Assembly (NCBI RefSeq): GCF_025447595.1
Contig: NZ_JAOEJU010000034.1
Location: 1 to 55,248, forward strand
From: Pseudomonas koreensis
GTDB lineage: Bacteria > Pseudomonadota > Gammaproteobacteria > Pseudomonadales > Pseudomonadaceae
DNA: 55,248 bases
Direction: 5' to 3'
Under the pieces are notes generated by a model that did no database searches, was not told where the DNA came from, and saw nothing but the letters and a program-made list of their open reading frames with translations. This document shows, one piece after another, positions 45,860 through 55,229 of this stretch (positions within the stretch are counted from its first letter, which is position 1; each line of letters starts with the position of its first letter). Position numbers and translations under genes: made by a program.

Positions 45860-48130
45860 ATGTCCGACCGTTTCGAACTCTTCCTCACTTGCCCCAAAGG
45901 CCTTGAAGGCCTGCTCATCGAGGAAGCCGTCGGGCTTGGCCTTGAAGAGGCCCGCGAACACACCTCCGCCGTGCGTGGCATGGCGACCATGGAAACCGCG
46001 TATCGCCTGTGCCTCTGGTCGCGTCTGGCCAACCGGGTGCTGCTGGTGCTCAAGCGTTTCCCGATGAAAAACGCCGAAGACCTGTACCACGGCGTACTCG
46101 ACGTCGACTGGCAGGACCATATGCTGGCCGACGGCACCCTGGCCGTGGAATTCAGCGGTCACGGTTCGGGCATCGACAACACTCACTTTGGCGCTTTGAA
46201 GGTCAAGGACGCCATCGTCGACAAACTGCGCACCCCGCAGGGTGACCGCCCTAGTATCGACAAGCTCAACCCGGACCTGCGCATTCACCTGCGTCTGGAT
46301 CGCGGCGAAGCGATTCTGTCCCTCGACCTCTCCGGTCACAGCCTGCACCAGCGTGGCTACCGCTTGCAGCAGGGCGCTGCGCCGCTGAAGGAGAACCTTG
46401 CGGCCGCGATCCTGATCCGTTCCGGCTGGCCGCGCATTGCCGCCGAAGGTGGCGCGCTGGCTGACCCGATGTGCGGTGTCGGCACGTTCCTGGTAGAAGC
46501 CGGCATGATCGCCGCCGACATGGCGCCGAACCTGCGTCGCGAGCAGTGGGGCTTCACCGCCTGGCTCGGTCACGTCCCGGCGCTGTGGAAAAAACTCCAT
46601 GAAGAAGCCGTAGAGCGCGCCGCTGCCGGTCTGGCCAAGCCGCCGCTGTGGATTCGTGGTTATGAAGCCGACCCACGGCTGATCCAGCCGGGCCGCAACA
46701 ACGTCGAGCGCGCCGGCCTGAGCGAGTGGATCAAGATCTATCAGGGCGAAGTCGCAACCTTCGAGCCGCGTCCGGACCAGAACCAGAAAGGTCTGGTCAT
46801 CTGCAACCCGCCGTACGGCGAGCGTCTGGGCGATGAAGCCAGCCTGTTGTACCTCTACCAGAACCTCGGCGAGCGTCTGCGTCAGGCCTGCCTGAACTGG
46901 GAAGCGGCGGTGTTCACCGGCGCGCCGGACCTGGGCAAGCGCATGGGCATCCGCAGCCACAAACAGTATTCGTTCTGGAACGGCGCGCTGCCGTGCAAGC
47001 TGCTGTTGATCAAAGTTCTGCCGGATCAGTTCGTCACTGGCGAGCGCCGCACCCCGGAACAACGTCAGGCCGAGCGCGAGCAAGCCGCCTACGATCAGAC
47101 GCCGAACGAGCCGCAAGAGCGCAAGTTCAACAAGAACGGCAACCCGATCAAACCGACGCCGGCCCCGGCACCAGTGATCGAGCAGCCGCGCCTGAGCGAA
47201 GGCGGGCAGATGTTTGCCAACCGCCTGCAGAAAAACCTCAAGGCGATGGGAAAGTGGGTCAAGCGCGAAGGCATCGATTGCTACCGCGTCTATGATGCGG
47301 ACATGCCGGAATACGCCATGGCCATCGATCTGTACCACGACTGGGTGCACGTTCAGGAATACGCCGCGCCGAAGTCGATCGACCCGGAAAAAGCCTCGAT
47401 CCGCATGTTCGACGCCCTGGCGGCCATTCCGCAGGCGCTGAACATCGGCAAGAGCCGCGTGGTGGTCAAGCGTCGCGAGCGTCAGAGCGGCACCAAGCAG
47501 TACGAGCGTCAGGCGGCCCAGGGCAAGTTCAATGAAGTGACCGAGGGTGGCGTGAAGTTGCTGGTCAATCTCACCGATTACCTCGACACCGGGTTGTTCC
47601 TCGACCACCGCCCGATGCGCATGCGGATCCAGAAAGAGGCCGCCGGCAAGCGCTTCCTCAACCTGTTCTGCTACACCGCGACCGCTTCCGTCCACGCAGC
47701 CAAGGGTGGCGCGCGCAGCACCACCAGCGTCGACCTGTCGAAAACCTACCTCGACTGGGCGCGCCGCAACTTGTCGCTCAACGGCTTCTCCGACAAAAAC
47801 CGTCTGGAGCAGGGCGATGTGATGGCGTGGCTGGAAAACTGCCGGGAAGAGTACGACCTGATCTTCATCGATCCACCGACCTTCTCTAACTCCAAGCGCA
47901 TGGAAGGCATCTTCGACGTGCAACGTGACCAGGTGCAGTTGATCGACCTGGCCATGGCGCGCCTGGCAGCGGGCGGGGTGTTGTACTTCTCCAACAACTT
48001 CCGCAAGTTCCAGCTCGAAGACAACCTGGCCGAGCGTTACGCGGTCGAGGAAATCACCACCAGCACCATCGACCCGGATTTCGCCCGCAACGGCAAGATC
48101 CACCGCGCCTGGAAAATCACGGCTCGTTGA
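45860..48130 (+). CDS. rlmL: Bifunctional 23S rRNA methyltransferase RlmK/RlmL
   Basis: The 756-residue protein has an N-terminal THUMP domain (about 50-160), an RlmL methyltransferase domain with NPPYGERLGDE (about 316-326) for m2G2445, and a C-terminal RlmK domain with FCYTATASVHAAKGGARSTT and DPPTFSNSK for m7G2069. Fusion of both enzymes in one chain is usual in gamma-proteobacteria. No frameshift is seen. A hairpin follows the gene. Confidence 0.96.
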   Translation: MSDRFELFLTCPKGLEGLLIEEAVGLGLEEAREHTSAVRGMATMETAYRLCLWSRLANRVLLVLKRFPMKNAEDLYHGVLDVDWQDHMLADGTLAVEFSGHGSGIDNTHFGALKVKDAIVDKLRTPQGDRPSIDKLNPDLRIHLRLDRGEAILSLDLSGHSLHQRGYRLQQGAAPLKENLAAAILIRSGWPRIAAEGGALADPMCGVGTFLVEAGMIAADMAPNLRREQWGFTAWLGHVPALWKKLHEEAVERAAAGLAKPPLWIRGYEADPRLIQPGRNNVERAGLSEWIKIYQGEVATFEPRPDQNQKGLVICNPPYGERLGDEASLLYLYQNLGERLRQACLNWEAAVFTGAPDLGKRMGIRSHKQYSFWNGALPCKLLLIKVLPDQFVTGERRTPEQRQAEREQAAYDQTPNEPQERKFNKNGNPIKPTPAPAPVIEQPRLSEGGQMFANRLQKNLKAMGKWVKREGIDCYRVYDADMPEYAMAIDLYHDWVHVQEYAAPKSIDPEKASIRMFDALAAIPQALNIGKSRVVVKRRERQSGTKQYERQAAQGKFNEVTEGGVKLLVNLTDYLDTGLFLDHRPMRMRIQKEAAGKRFLNLFCYTATASVHAAKGGARSTTSVDLSKTYLDWARRNLSLNGFSDKNRLEQGDVMAWLENCREEYDLIFIDPPTFSNSKRMEGIFDVQRDQVQLIDLAMARLAAGGVLYFSNNFRKFQLEDNLAERYAVEEITTSTIDPDFARNGKIHRAWKITAR

Positions 48131-48144
48131 CACTCTGCAATATT

Positions 48145-48183
48145 GGATCCACAGAGCCTTGATTTTTAAAGGCTCTTGGATCC
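48145..48183. terminator. Long imperfect hairpin after rlmKL
   Basis: AGAGCCTT (48153-48160) pairs with AAGGCTCT (48169-48176), and the outer GGATCC copies (48145-48150 and 48178-48183) pair with each other. The loop is GATTTTTA-like, and no T run follows. It probably ends or stabilises the rlmKL transcript. Confidence 0.6.
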
Positions 48184-48276
48184 TTTCAGAACTAGCCAAA
48201 TTAGTGGCTAATAGCTATAACTCACACACGGCCGATGGGGTTTTTCCCGCAGATGCTGACGTAGTGAGTGGCTTTT

Positions 48277-50661
48277 ATGTCGTTGCACCCCGTGCGCCCG
48301 AAGATATTGGGTTTTATCAGCGAAGAAGTCTCGGCCTGGCTGGTCGGGCTGCTGGTATTGCTCGCCGGCGGGATTCTCACGGGGCTGCTCGCCTGGGGCA
48401 CCCTCAATCAGTTTCATAGCCAGTTGCGCCAACGCTTTCAGCTGCTGGCCAACGAGCGCTACAGCCGCATCGAAGAGCGTTTTCAGGATCAGGAGCAACG
48501 TCTCGATGGACTGCGCCGTTTCTTCGCCAACTCCGAATCGGTGTCCCGCGCCGAGTTCGATGGTTACACCCAGCCTCTTTTACTGCGTACCCAGGCTTAT
48601 TCATTCGCTTTGCGGGTGAGCGGTGCCGAGCGTGGCGCGTTCGAGCAACGGGTGCGTGACGAAGGTCTGAGCACTTTCAGTGTGCGTGAACTCAATGCTC
48701 GCGGTGAGCTGCAGTTGGCCTCGGCCCGCGATGAGTACGTTGTCGTGGTGTACAGCCAGACCCAGAGCCGGCTCGGCTCGCCGCTGGGCTATGACTTGCT
48801 CGCGCAGCCGTTGCGCCGCACGACGCTTGAACGTGCCGATCAGCTCGGCGGCCTGGCGGTTTCGCAGCCGATGCATCTGGTCGCCATCGAACCGGCCTAT
48901 GCGCGCGGCGTTCTGTTGGTTGCGCCGGTGCTGCGCTCGGGTGAAGCCAGGTCGTACGGTTATGTGATGGCGGTCATCAGCATGCGTCAGCTGCTGGCGG
49001 ACGGTTTGCCGGATGCGCTGCATGACTACCTTTCGGTGCGCATTCTCGATCTGTCCACCAACGATCAGCATGAGGTGCTGTTCGAGTCCACCAATGAGCC
49101 TGCGCCGAGCGATCTGTCGGCCACTCGGCTGGTGCGCATGGCCGATCACGATTATCAGGTGGATATCGCGCCGAGCGAGGCCTTCATTCAGGCTAACCAT
49201 TCGTCGGTTGCCAGTGTGGTGATTCTCGGCGGATTGCTCAGTCTGCTGCTGAGCGCGCTGCTTTATGTGCTGGTCAGTCAGCGCCAGCGCGCGTTGCGCA
49301 TGGTCGAGTTGCGCACCCAGGAATTGCATGAGCGCGAACAGGAGCTGCGCGGCACTCACGGCCAGTTGCGCGGGGTGCTCAACGCGGCGACACAGGTGGC
49401 CATCATCGCGACCGACCTGCGCGGGGTGATCAATACCTTCAACCCCGGAGCCGAGCAAATGCTCGGTTATCGCAGCGTTGACGTGGTCGGCCACATGACC
49501 CTGGAGAATCTGCATTTTCCTCGGGAGCTGGTGGCTCGCGCCGCCGAACTGAGCGCCCGCTACGGCAAGGCCATTCCGACCTGTCAGGCGATGCTGGTCG
49601 AGGGCGGCGAAGTCGGCGGGCACGAGGCGCGGGAGTGGACGCTGGTGCGCAAGGATGGCAGCCATATTCCAGTGAACATGCTGGCCACTCCGGTGCTGGA
49701 CGAACAGGGCCTGTGGGTCGGCCATCTGGCGATCTGCATCGATATCACCGAACGCAAGCGCGTGCATGAAGTGCTGGCGGCCCGGGACGTGCTGTTGAAA
49801 AAGCTCAGCGCCCACGTTCCGGGCGGAATCTATCAGTTCAAGATGGAGTTCGACGGACGTTTCAGTGTGATTTACGCCAGCGATGGCATTCGCGAAATCT
49901 ACGAGCTGGAACCGGACGTGCTGCTGCTCAACGCCGAAGCGATCTTCACCCGCATCCACCCGCAGGACACCACTCGCGTGCGCTCATCAATCCGCGCTTC
50001 GGCAGACAATCTCAGTCCATGGCGCGAGGAGTATCGGGTGCAATTGCCCGAGCGTGGTCTGCGCTGGGTTCGCGGTGAGGCGACCCCGGAGGAACTGCCG
50101 GGCGGCGGCGTGCTGTGGCACGGTTATATCTCCGACATCTCAGACCTAAAGCGCGTCGAAGAGGAGTTGCGCGCATTATCGGTGACTGACGCCCTGACCG
50201 GGATTCACAACCGGCGCTATTTCCAGGAGCGCCTGACCACCGAAATGGCCCGGGTCGAGCGTGGCGGTGGCGAGTTGTCGGTGATCATGCTCGACATCGA
50301 CCACTTCAAACGGATCAACGATCAGTACGGTCACGCAGCGGGCGACCGCGTGCTGCAGGCGGTCTGCGAGCGAATCGGCCATCGTCTGCGGCGTACCGAC
50401 GTGTTCTGCCGGTTGGGTGGCGAAGAGTTCATGGTGCTGTGCCCGGACATCGACGGCGATCACGCCCACATGCTGGCCGAGGAGTTATGGCAAAGCCTGC
50501 GCGGTGCGCCGATCGACGTGGTGGGGGTGGTGACGGCCAGTTTCGGGATTGCCAGCTGGCGACCGGGAGAGGGCGCGGATGCGCTGTTGCTACGGGCTGA
50601 CTCGGGAGTTTACGCGGCGAAGCAGGGCGGACGGGATCGGGTTGAGCGGCAGATGCACTGA
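48277..50661 (+). CDS. Membrane diguanylate cyclase with sensory and PAS domains
   Basis: The 794-residue protein has an N-terminal transmembrane helix (about 20-42), a periplasmic CHASE-like sensory domain (about 60-285), a second helix (about 310-330), one or two PAS-type segments (about 365-500 and 505-625) and a C-terminal GGDEF domain. The active-site motif is GGEEF at 714-718, and an RxxD product-inhibition site (R705-D708) sits five residues before it, so it should be active and feedback-controlled. It makes c-di-GMP in response to an unknown periplasmic signal. The start at 48277 is chosen over GTG at 48268. Confidence 0.92.
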   Translation: MSLHPVRPKILGFISEEVSAWLVGLLVLLAGGILTGLLAWGTLNQFHSQLRQRFQLLANERYSRIEERFQDQEQRLDGLRRFFANSESVSRAEFDGYTQPLLLRTQAYSFALRVSGAERGAFEQRVRDEGLSTFSVRELNARGELQLASARDEYVVVVYSQTQSRLGSPLGYDLLAQPLRRTTLERADQLGGLAVSQPMHLVAIEPAYARGVLLVAPVLRSGEARSYGYVMAVISMRQLLADGLPDALHDYLSVRILDLSTNDQHEVLFESTNEPAPSDLSATRLVRMADHDYQVDIAPSEAFIQANHSSVASVVILGGLLSLLLSALLYVLVSQRQRALRMVELRTQELHEREQELRGTHGQLRGVLNAATQVAIIATDLRGVINTFNPGAEQMLGYRSVDVVGHMTLENLHFPRELVARAAELSARYGKAIPTCQAMLVEGGEVGGHEAREWTLVRKDGSHIPVNMLATPVLDEQGLWVGHLAICIDITERKRVHEVLAARDVLLKKLSAHVPGGIYQFKMEFDGRFSVIYASDGIREIYELEPDVLLLNAEAIFTRIHPQDTTRVRSSIRASADNLSPWREEYRVQLPERGLRWVRGEATPEELPGGGVLWHGYISDISDLKRVEEELRALSVTDALTGIHNRRYFQERLTTEMARVERGGGELSVIMLDIDHFKRINDQYGHAAGDRVLQAVCERIGHRLRRTDVFCRLGGEEFMVLCPDIDGDHAHMLAEELWQSLRGAPIDVVGVVTASFGIASWRPGEGADALLLRADSGVYAAKQGGRDRVERQMH

Positions 50662-50682
50662 TCCGGTTTGCCGGTGAACACT

Positions 50683-50772
50683 TGTAGGAGCGAGTTTGCT
50701 CGCGAAGGGGCCAGCAAAGTCGACATCTTTATTGACTGACTGGACGCCTTCGCGAGCAAGCTCGCTCCCACA
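50683..50772. repeat. Inverted REP pair between DGC and dacB
   Basis: The left unit TGTAGGAGCGAGTTTGCTCG and a right inverted CGCGAGCAAGCTCGCTCCCA flank about 40 bp between two convergent stops. Confidence 0.88.
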
Positions 50773-50787
50773 GTGTTTGTGGTGTGC

Positions 50788-52248
50788 TTACAGAACCGAA
50801 GCAGTCTGCGGCGTCCGCGGCTGCTTGTAGAGATCCAGCAGCACCTGATCCAGCACCGACGATGCGCCGAACGGGGCCTTGTCGTTGAGGATCGCCACTA
50901 CCGCCCAGGTGTTGCCGTTGACGTCGCGGCTGAAGCCGGCAATCGCCCGTACGGTGTTCAGGGTGCCGGTCTTGACGTGGGCTTCGCCGCGCATCGCGGT
51001 GGTTTTCAAGCGTTTGCGCATGGTGCCGTCGGTGCCGGCAATCGGCAGCGAGCTGATGTATTCGGCGGCGTAAGGGCTGTGCCAGGCCGCTTGCAGCATG
51101 CTGGCCATTTCACGGGCACTGACTCGCTCGGAACGCGACAGACCGGAGCCGTTCTCCATCACCAGGTGCGGCGCGGTGATGCCTTTCTTCGCCAGCCACT
51201 GACGCACCACGCGTTGCGCGGCCTTGGCGTCATCGCCGTCGGCATCGTTGCGGAATTTCTGGCCCAGGCTCAGGAACAGCTGCTGAGCCATGGTGTTGTT
51301 ACTGTATTTGTTGATGTCGCGGATGATTTCCGCCAGATCCGGCGAGAACGCACGGGCCAGCACTTTGGCGCTGCTCGGCGTCGGGGCCAGACGATCCTTG
51401 CCCTGGATGCTGCCGCCCAGTTCTTTCCAGATCGCCCGCACGGCGCCGGCGGTGTAGGTCGCGTGGTCGAGCAGCGACAGATAAGTCTGAGAGCTGCAGC
51501 CTTCGCCCAACTGACCTGCCACGGTCACGGTCACGCTGCCATCGGCCTGCGGCACCGGGTTGTAGCGCACGCCGCCGGTGCATTGTTTGGAGTTGAGCGC
51601 CTTGACGGTGTTCTCGATGTTGATGCTGGCAATCGGCGGTTCGACCGAGATCAAAACCCGGCCATTGTCATTGCGGGCCACGAAACGCAGGGCCTTGAGG
51701 TTGACCAGCAGCGAATCCGGCTTGACCAGGAACGGCTTGTTCTCGTCATTGCCGTCATCGTTGAATTCCGGCAGTTGCGGCTGCACGAAGAAGCTGCGAT
51801 CGAGCACCAGATCCCCGGTGACCTGGGTTACGCCGTTGGCACGCAGATCGCGCATCAGCAGCCAGAGTTTTTCCATGTTCAGCTTCGGATCGCCGCCGCC
51901 CTTGAGGTAGAGGTTGCCGTTGAGGATCCCGCCGTTCAGGTCGCCGTCGGTGTAGAACTCGGTTTTCCACTGATGGTTGGGGCCGAGCATTTCCAGCGCC
52001 GCGTAAGTGGTGACCAGCTTCATGGTCGAGGCCGGGTTGACCGACACGTCGGCGTTGTACACGGTCGGCGTGCCCGGGCCGTCCAGCGGCACCATCACCA
52101 GCGACAGGGCAGTGGGCTGCAGCTTGCTGGCCTTGAGGGCTTTTTCGACGTTGGGGGTCAGGGCGGTGTTGATGGTGGCAGCGGAGACGGGCAGGGCCAG
52201 CGGCAGAAGAAGGCCGGCCAGGAGCAGAGGACGCAACGATTTGATCAT
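50788..52248 (-). CDS. dacB: D-Ala-D-Ala carboxypeptidase/endopeptidase (PBP4 family)
   Basis: The 486-residue protein has a signal peptide (about 1-23, LPVSA), then the penicillin-binding serine motif STMK at residues 74-77, an SxN motif in NKYSNN, and the KTG triad in HVKTGTL. A long insertion between the SxxK and SxN motifs is typical of class C PBP4/DacB. It trims peptidoglycan in the periplasm. The start at 52248 (MIKSLRPLLLAG) gives a proper signal peptide; the extended frame to 52341 does not. Confidence 0.95.
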   Translation of the reverse strand: MIKSLRPLLLAGLLLPLALPVSAATINTALTPNVEKALKASKLQPTALSLVMVPLDGPGTPTVYNADVSVNPASTMKLVTTYAALEMLGPNHQWKTEFYTDGDLNGGILNGNLYLKGGGDPKLNMEKLWLLMRDLRANGVTQVTGDLVLDRSFFVQPQLPEFNDDGNDENKPFLVKPDSLLVNLKALRFVARNDNGRVLISVEPPIASINIENTVKALNSKQCTGGVRYNPVPQADGSVTVTVAGQLGEGCSSQTYLSLLDHATYTAGAVRAIWKELGGSIQGKDRLAPTPSSAKVLARAFSPDLAEIIRDINKYSNNTMAQQLFLSLGQKFRNDADGDDAKAAQRVVRQWLAKKGITAPHLVMENGSGLSRSERVSAREMASMLQAAWHSPYAAEYISSLPIAGTDGTMRKRLKTTAMRGEAHVKTGTLNTVRAIAGFSRDVNGNTWAVVAILNDKAPFGASSVLDQVLLDLYKQPRTPQTASVL

Positions 52249-52482
52249 ATGAAATAAAACCCTACAGCCGAGGGGAAAAAAGACGAGGACATGGATGAAA
52301 AGGCCCTCAGTGGTCATGAAAGTGTCGGCATTATGCCCCAAGGTGTAACAGCTTGTGCCTTTCGCAAGGGCGCCAATTCGTTATTTTTTTACAGGCGGTC
52401 GCACGCACGTCCCAGAGAGTCGGGCAATCGACGGCTTAAACTGGTAAAGTGCCGGCCGTTATTACTTAAGAGGATTGTTCCA

Positions 52483-52827
52483 ATGGCGACTAACCGTTCC
52501 CAGCGTCTGCGCAAAAAACTGTGCGTCGATGAATTTCAAGAGCTGGGTTTCGAACTGAACCTGGGCTTCAAAGAAGACCTGTCCGAAGAAGCCATTGACG
52601 CTTTCCTCGAAGCATTCATCAAAGAAGCCATGGAAGCCAACGGTCTGGGCTATGTCGGCGGCGACGACTTCGGTCTGGTTTGCCTGCAGAAGCGTGGTTC
52701 GGTCTCCGAAGAGCAGCGCGCTGCTGTTGAAGCCTGGCTGAAAACCCGCTCCGAGCTGACTTCTACTGAAATCAGCCCGCTGCTGGACGTCTGGTATCCG
52801 GAAAAGCCGATCAACGCGGCCAAGTGA
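52483..52827 (+). CDS. yggL: YggL-family (DUF469) 50S-associated protein
   Basis: The 114-residue acidic-and-basic protein (MATNRSQRLRKKLCVDEFQE) is YggL by sequence; the family is associated with the large ribosomal subunit. AAGAGGA precedes the ATG at 52483 by 7 nt. The frame extends upstream to 52291 but overlaps the dacB promoter region. It ends at a strong terminator. Confidence 0.93.
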   Translation: MATNRSQRLRKKLCVDEFQELGFELNLGFKEDLSEEAIDAFLEAFIKEAMEANGLGYVGGDDFGLVCLQKRGSVSEEQRAAVEAWLKTRSELTSTEISPLLDVWYPEKPINAAK

Positions 52828-52832
52828 TACTG

Positions 52833-52865
52833 AAAAAACGGCGACCTGAGGGTCGCCGTTTTTTT
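52833..52865. terminator. Intrinsic terminator between yggL and BenE-family gene
   Basis: ACGGCGACC-TGAG-GGTCGCCGT (52838-52859), flanked by A6 on the left and T7 on the right. A 9-bp perfect stem, able to work in both directions between convergent genes. Confidence 0.94.
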
Positions 52866-52887
52866 ATGCCTGCGTTTTAACCAGGCC

Positions 52888-54078
52888 TCAGGCCTTGCGC
52901 CAGTTGAGGATCAGCAAGGTCAGCACCCCCGCGACAATCCCCCAGAACGCGGAACCGATGGAAAACAGCGTCAGCCCCGACGCCGTGACCATGAAGGTGA
53001 TCAGCGCCGCTTCCCGTTCCTTCACCTCGGTCATGGCGATGCTCAAGCCGTTGATGATCGAGCCGAACAGCGCCAAAGCAGCAATCGACAGCACCAGCTC
53101 CTTCGGCAGCGCGGCAAACAGTGCCGCCAGCGTGGCGCCGAACACCCCGGCAATCCCGTAGAAAATCCCGCACCACACGGCAGCGGTGTAGCGTTTGTTG
53201 CGATCCTCATGGGCATGCGGCCCGGTGCAGATCGCCGCGCTGATGGCCGCCAGGTTGATACCGTGGGAACCGAACGGCGCCAGCAGCAGGGACGCGATGC
53301 CGGTAGAGGTAATCAGCGGCGAGGCCGGGACGTTGTAACCATCGGCCCGCAGCACGGCGATGCCGGGCATGTTTTGCGAGGTCATCGCTACAACAAACAG
53401 CGGAATGCCGATGCTGATGGTCGCGGCGAGGGAGAAGTGCGGCGTGGTCCAGACCGGCGTCGCCACTTCCAGATGAAAGCCGCTGAAGTCCAGCAGCCCC
53501 ATGAAGCCCGACAACGCGGTGCCGATCAGCAGCGCGGCCAGCACCGCATAACGTGTCGACAGGCGTTTGACGATGAGATAAGTGAAGAACATCCCCAGCA
53601 CCAGGCCGGTGCGATGCTGCGCGGCGACGAAGATTTCGCTGCCGATCTTAAACAGAATCCCCGCCAGCAGCGCGGCGGCGAGGGAGGCCGGGATCTTTTT
53701 CACCAGCCGTTCGAAGCTGCCGGTCAGGCCGCAAATGGTCACCAGCACCGCGCAGGTGATGTAGGCGCCAATCGCTTCGCCGTAGGTAACGCCGCCAAGG
53801 CTGGTGATCAACAGCGCTGCCCCGGGTGTAGACCAGGCAATGGTGATCGGTGTGCGATAACGCAGGGACAGGCCGATCGAACACACCGCCATGCCGATGG
53901 AGATCGCCCAGATCCATGACGAAATCTGCCCGCTGGTCAGGCCCGCCGCTTGCCCGGCCTGGAACATCAGCACCAGCGAACTGGTGTAGCCGGTCATCAT
54001 CGCGATGAACCCGGCGACGATGGCGGAGGGCGATGTGTCCGCCAGCGGGCGCAGTCGGGTGTGGGTAATTTCGTTCAT
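52888..54078 (-). CDS. BenE-family benzoate/H+ symporter-like transporter
   Basis: The 396-residue membrane protein has about 12 hydrophobic segments and BenE-family motifs: ITIAWSTPGAALL (about 78-90), and GLSIAMTEVKEREAALITFMVTASG near the C-terminus. The family imports benzoate-like aromatic acids, but no aromatic catabolic genes are nearby, so the substrate is uncertain. The start at 54078 is preferred; the frame to 54255 crosses a REP. It is divergent from a GntR regulator that may control it. Confidence 0.88.
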   Translation of the reverse strand: MNEITHTRLRPLADTSPSAIVAGFIAMMTGYTSSLVLMFQAGQAAGLTSGQISSWIWAISIGMAVCSIGLSLRYRTPITIAWSTPGAALLITSLGGVTYGEAIGAYITCAVLVTICGLTGSFERLVKKIPASLAAALLAGILFKIGSEIFVAAQHRTGLVLGMFFTYLIVKRLSTRYAVLAALLIGTALSGFMGLLDFSGFHLEVATPVWTTPHFSLAATISIGIPLFVVAMTSQNMPGIAVLRADGYNVPASPLITSTGIASLLLAPFGSHGINLAAISAAICTGPHAHEDRNKRYTAAVWCGIFYGIAGVFGATLAALFAALPKELVLSIAALALFGSIINGLSIAMTEVKEREAALITFMVTASGLTLFSIGSAFWGIVAGVLTLLILNWRKA

Positions 54079-54130
54079 GACAGCGGTATTCCTTGTACCA
54101 ATGAAGATATTTGCTGCTATGCGAAACCCT

Positions 54131-54220
54131 TGTGGGAGCGAGCTTGCTCGCGATGACGGCGGAACAGTCGACATTAGAGTTGAATGTCCAACCGCTATCG
54201 CGAGCAAGCTCGCTCCCACA
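54131..54220. repeat. Inverted REP pair between BenE-family gene and GntR gene
   Basis: TGTGGGAGCGAGCTTGCTCG and its inverse CGCGAGCAAGCTCGCTCCCA flank about 40 bp in the divergent region, unusually placed upstream of both genes rather than at 3' ends. Confidence 0.9.
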
Positions 54221-54320
54221 GGGATCGCGGATTCTGCGATCAAGCCTAAACTCAAACGTAACGGAGCGTTGCAATACAGCCGAAGTCACAAACAGCCGTA
54301 CAGTCGTGTTGCCACCTTCC

Positions 54321-54332
54321 ATTGTGTACAAT
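54321..54332. promoter_or_regulatory. GntR-type operator ATTGT-GT-ACAAT
   Basis: ATTGTGTACAAT is an inverted repeat ATTGT/ACAAT around GT, 94 bp upstream of the GntR start. It is a plausible binding site for that GntR/FCD protein, similar in style to the prp operator ATTGTCGACAAT. Confidence 0.55.
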
Positions 54333-54425
54333 CGCGCTGTTTTTTACGCGATACTTGCCAGCGACCCACTGTGCCGTATTACAGTCACGGTCAATTCGCC
54401 GCCGTTCTTCCCGACTCGAGTGCCC

Positions 54426-55190
54426 ATGAACGAACAGTTGCAACCCCTCAAGAAACAACCGCGAGCAGGCAAAGCCGGCCGCAGCGGAACCCAGGACGAT
54501 ATTGTCTATGCGCATATCTTCGAGGCCATCCTCGAACAGCGCCTGGCGCCCGGCACAAAGTTGAGCGAAGAAGCGCTGGGGGAAATTTTCGGGGTCAGCC
54601 GCACCATCATTCGCCGCGCGCTCTCGCGTCTGGCCCATGAAGGCGTGGTGCTGTTGCGGCCGAACCGTGGCGCGGTCGTGGCCAGCCCGAGCGTTGAAGA
54701 GGCGCGTCAGGTGTTCCTCGCCCGACGTCTGGTGGAACGCGCGATCACTGAGCTGGCGGTGCAGCACGCCACCGCCGAGCAGATCGCCGAACTGCGCCAG
54801 ATGGTCAACGACGAGCGCGACAGCTTCTCCCGTGGCGATCGCGGCGCCGGCATCCGGTTGTCGGGTGAATTCCACCTGAAACTGGCCGAAGCGGCGAAGA
54901 ACGCGCCGTTGATCAGCTTCCAGCGCAGCCTGGTTTCGCAGACGTCGCTGATCATCGCCCAATATGAAAGCGGCAACCGCTCACACTGTTCCTACGACGA
55001 GCATACCCAGCTGATCGACGCCATCGAAGCACGCAACGGCGAGCTGGCGGTGGACCTGATGATGCATCACATGGATCACATCGACAGCAAGCTCAACCTC
55101 GACGAGGAAAGCGCTTCGGACGATCTGCATGCAGTGTTCTCGCACCTGTTGCAGACCAAGAAGCCGGGGCGGCCGGCGGTCAAGCTCTGA
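54426..55190 (+). CDS. GntR/FCD-family transcriptional regulator
   Basis: The 254-residue protein has a winged HTH at about residues 24-90 (IVYAHIFEAILEQRLAPGTK, EEALGEIFGVSRTIIRRALSRL) and an FCD C-terminal domain. The ATG at 54426 is chosen because upstream codons cross a REP. It is divergent from the BenE-family transporter. It ends 39 bp before the adapter at the contig edge. Confidence 0.92.
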   Translation: MNEQLQPLKKQPRAGKAGRSGTQDDIVYAHIFEAILEQRLAPGTKLSEEALGEIFGVSRTIIRRALSRLAHEGVVLLRPNRGAVVASPSVEEARQVFLARRLVERAITELAVQHATAEQIAELRQMVNDERDSFSRGDRGAGIRLSGEFHLKLAEAAKNAPLISFQRSLVSQTSLIIAQYESGNRSHCSYDEHTQLIDAIEARNGELAVDLMMHHMDHIDSKLNLDEESASDDLHAVFSHLLQTKKPGRPAVKL

Positions 55191-55207
55191 GTCAGACCGC
55201 GGCGCGG

Positions 55208-55229
55208 CCTTCGCGAGCAAGCTCGCTCC
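55208..55229. repeat. Truncated REP unit at the contig edge
   Basis: CCTTCGCGAGCAAGCTCGCTCC is the right half of the local REP type, cut where the adapter begins. Assembly breaks at such repeats are expected. Confidence 0.75.

Noticed and set aside
45836..48199. 787-codon minus-strand ORF across rlmKL
   Set aside because: Shadow; rlmKL on the plus strand has THUMP and two methyltransferase motifs.
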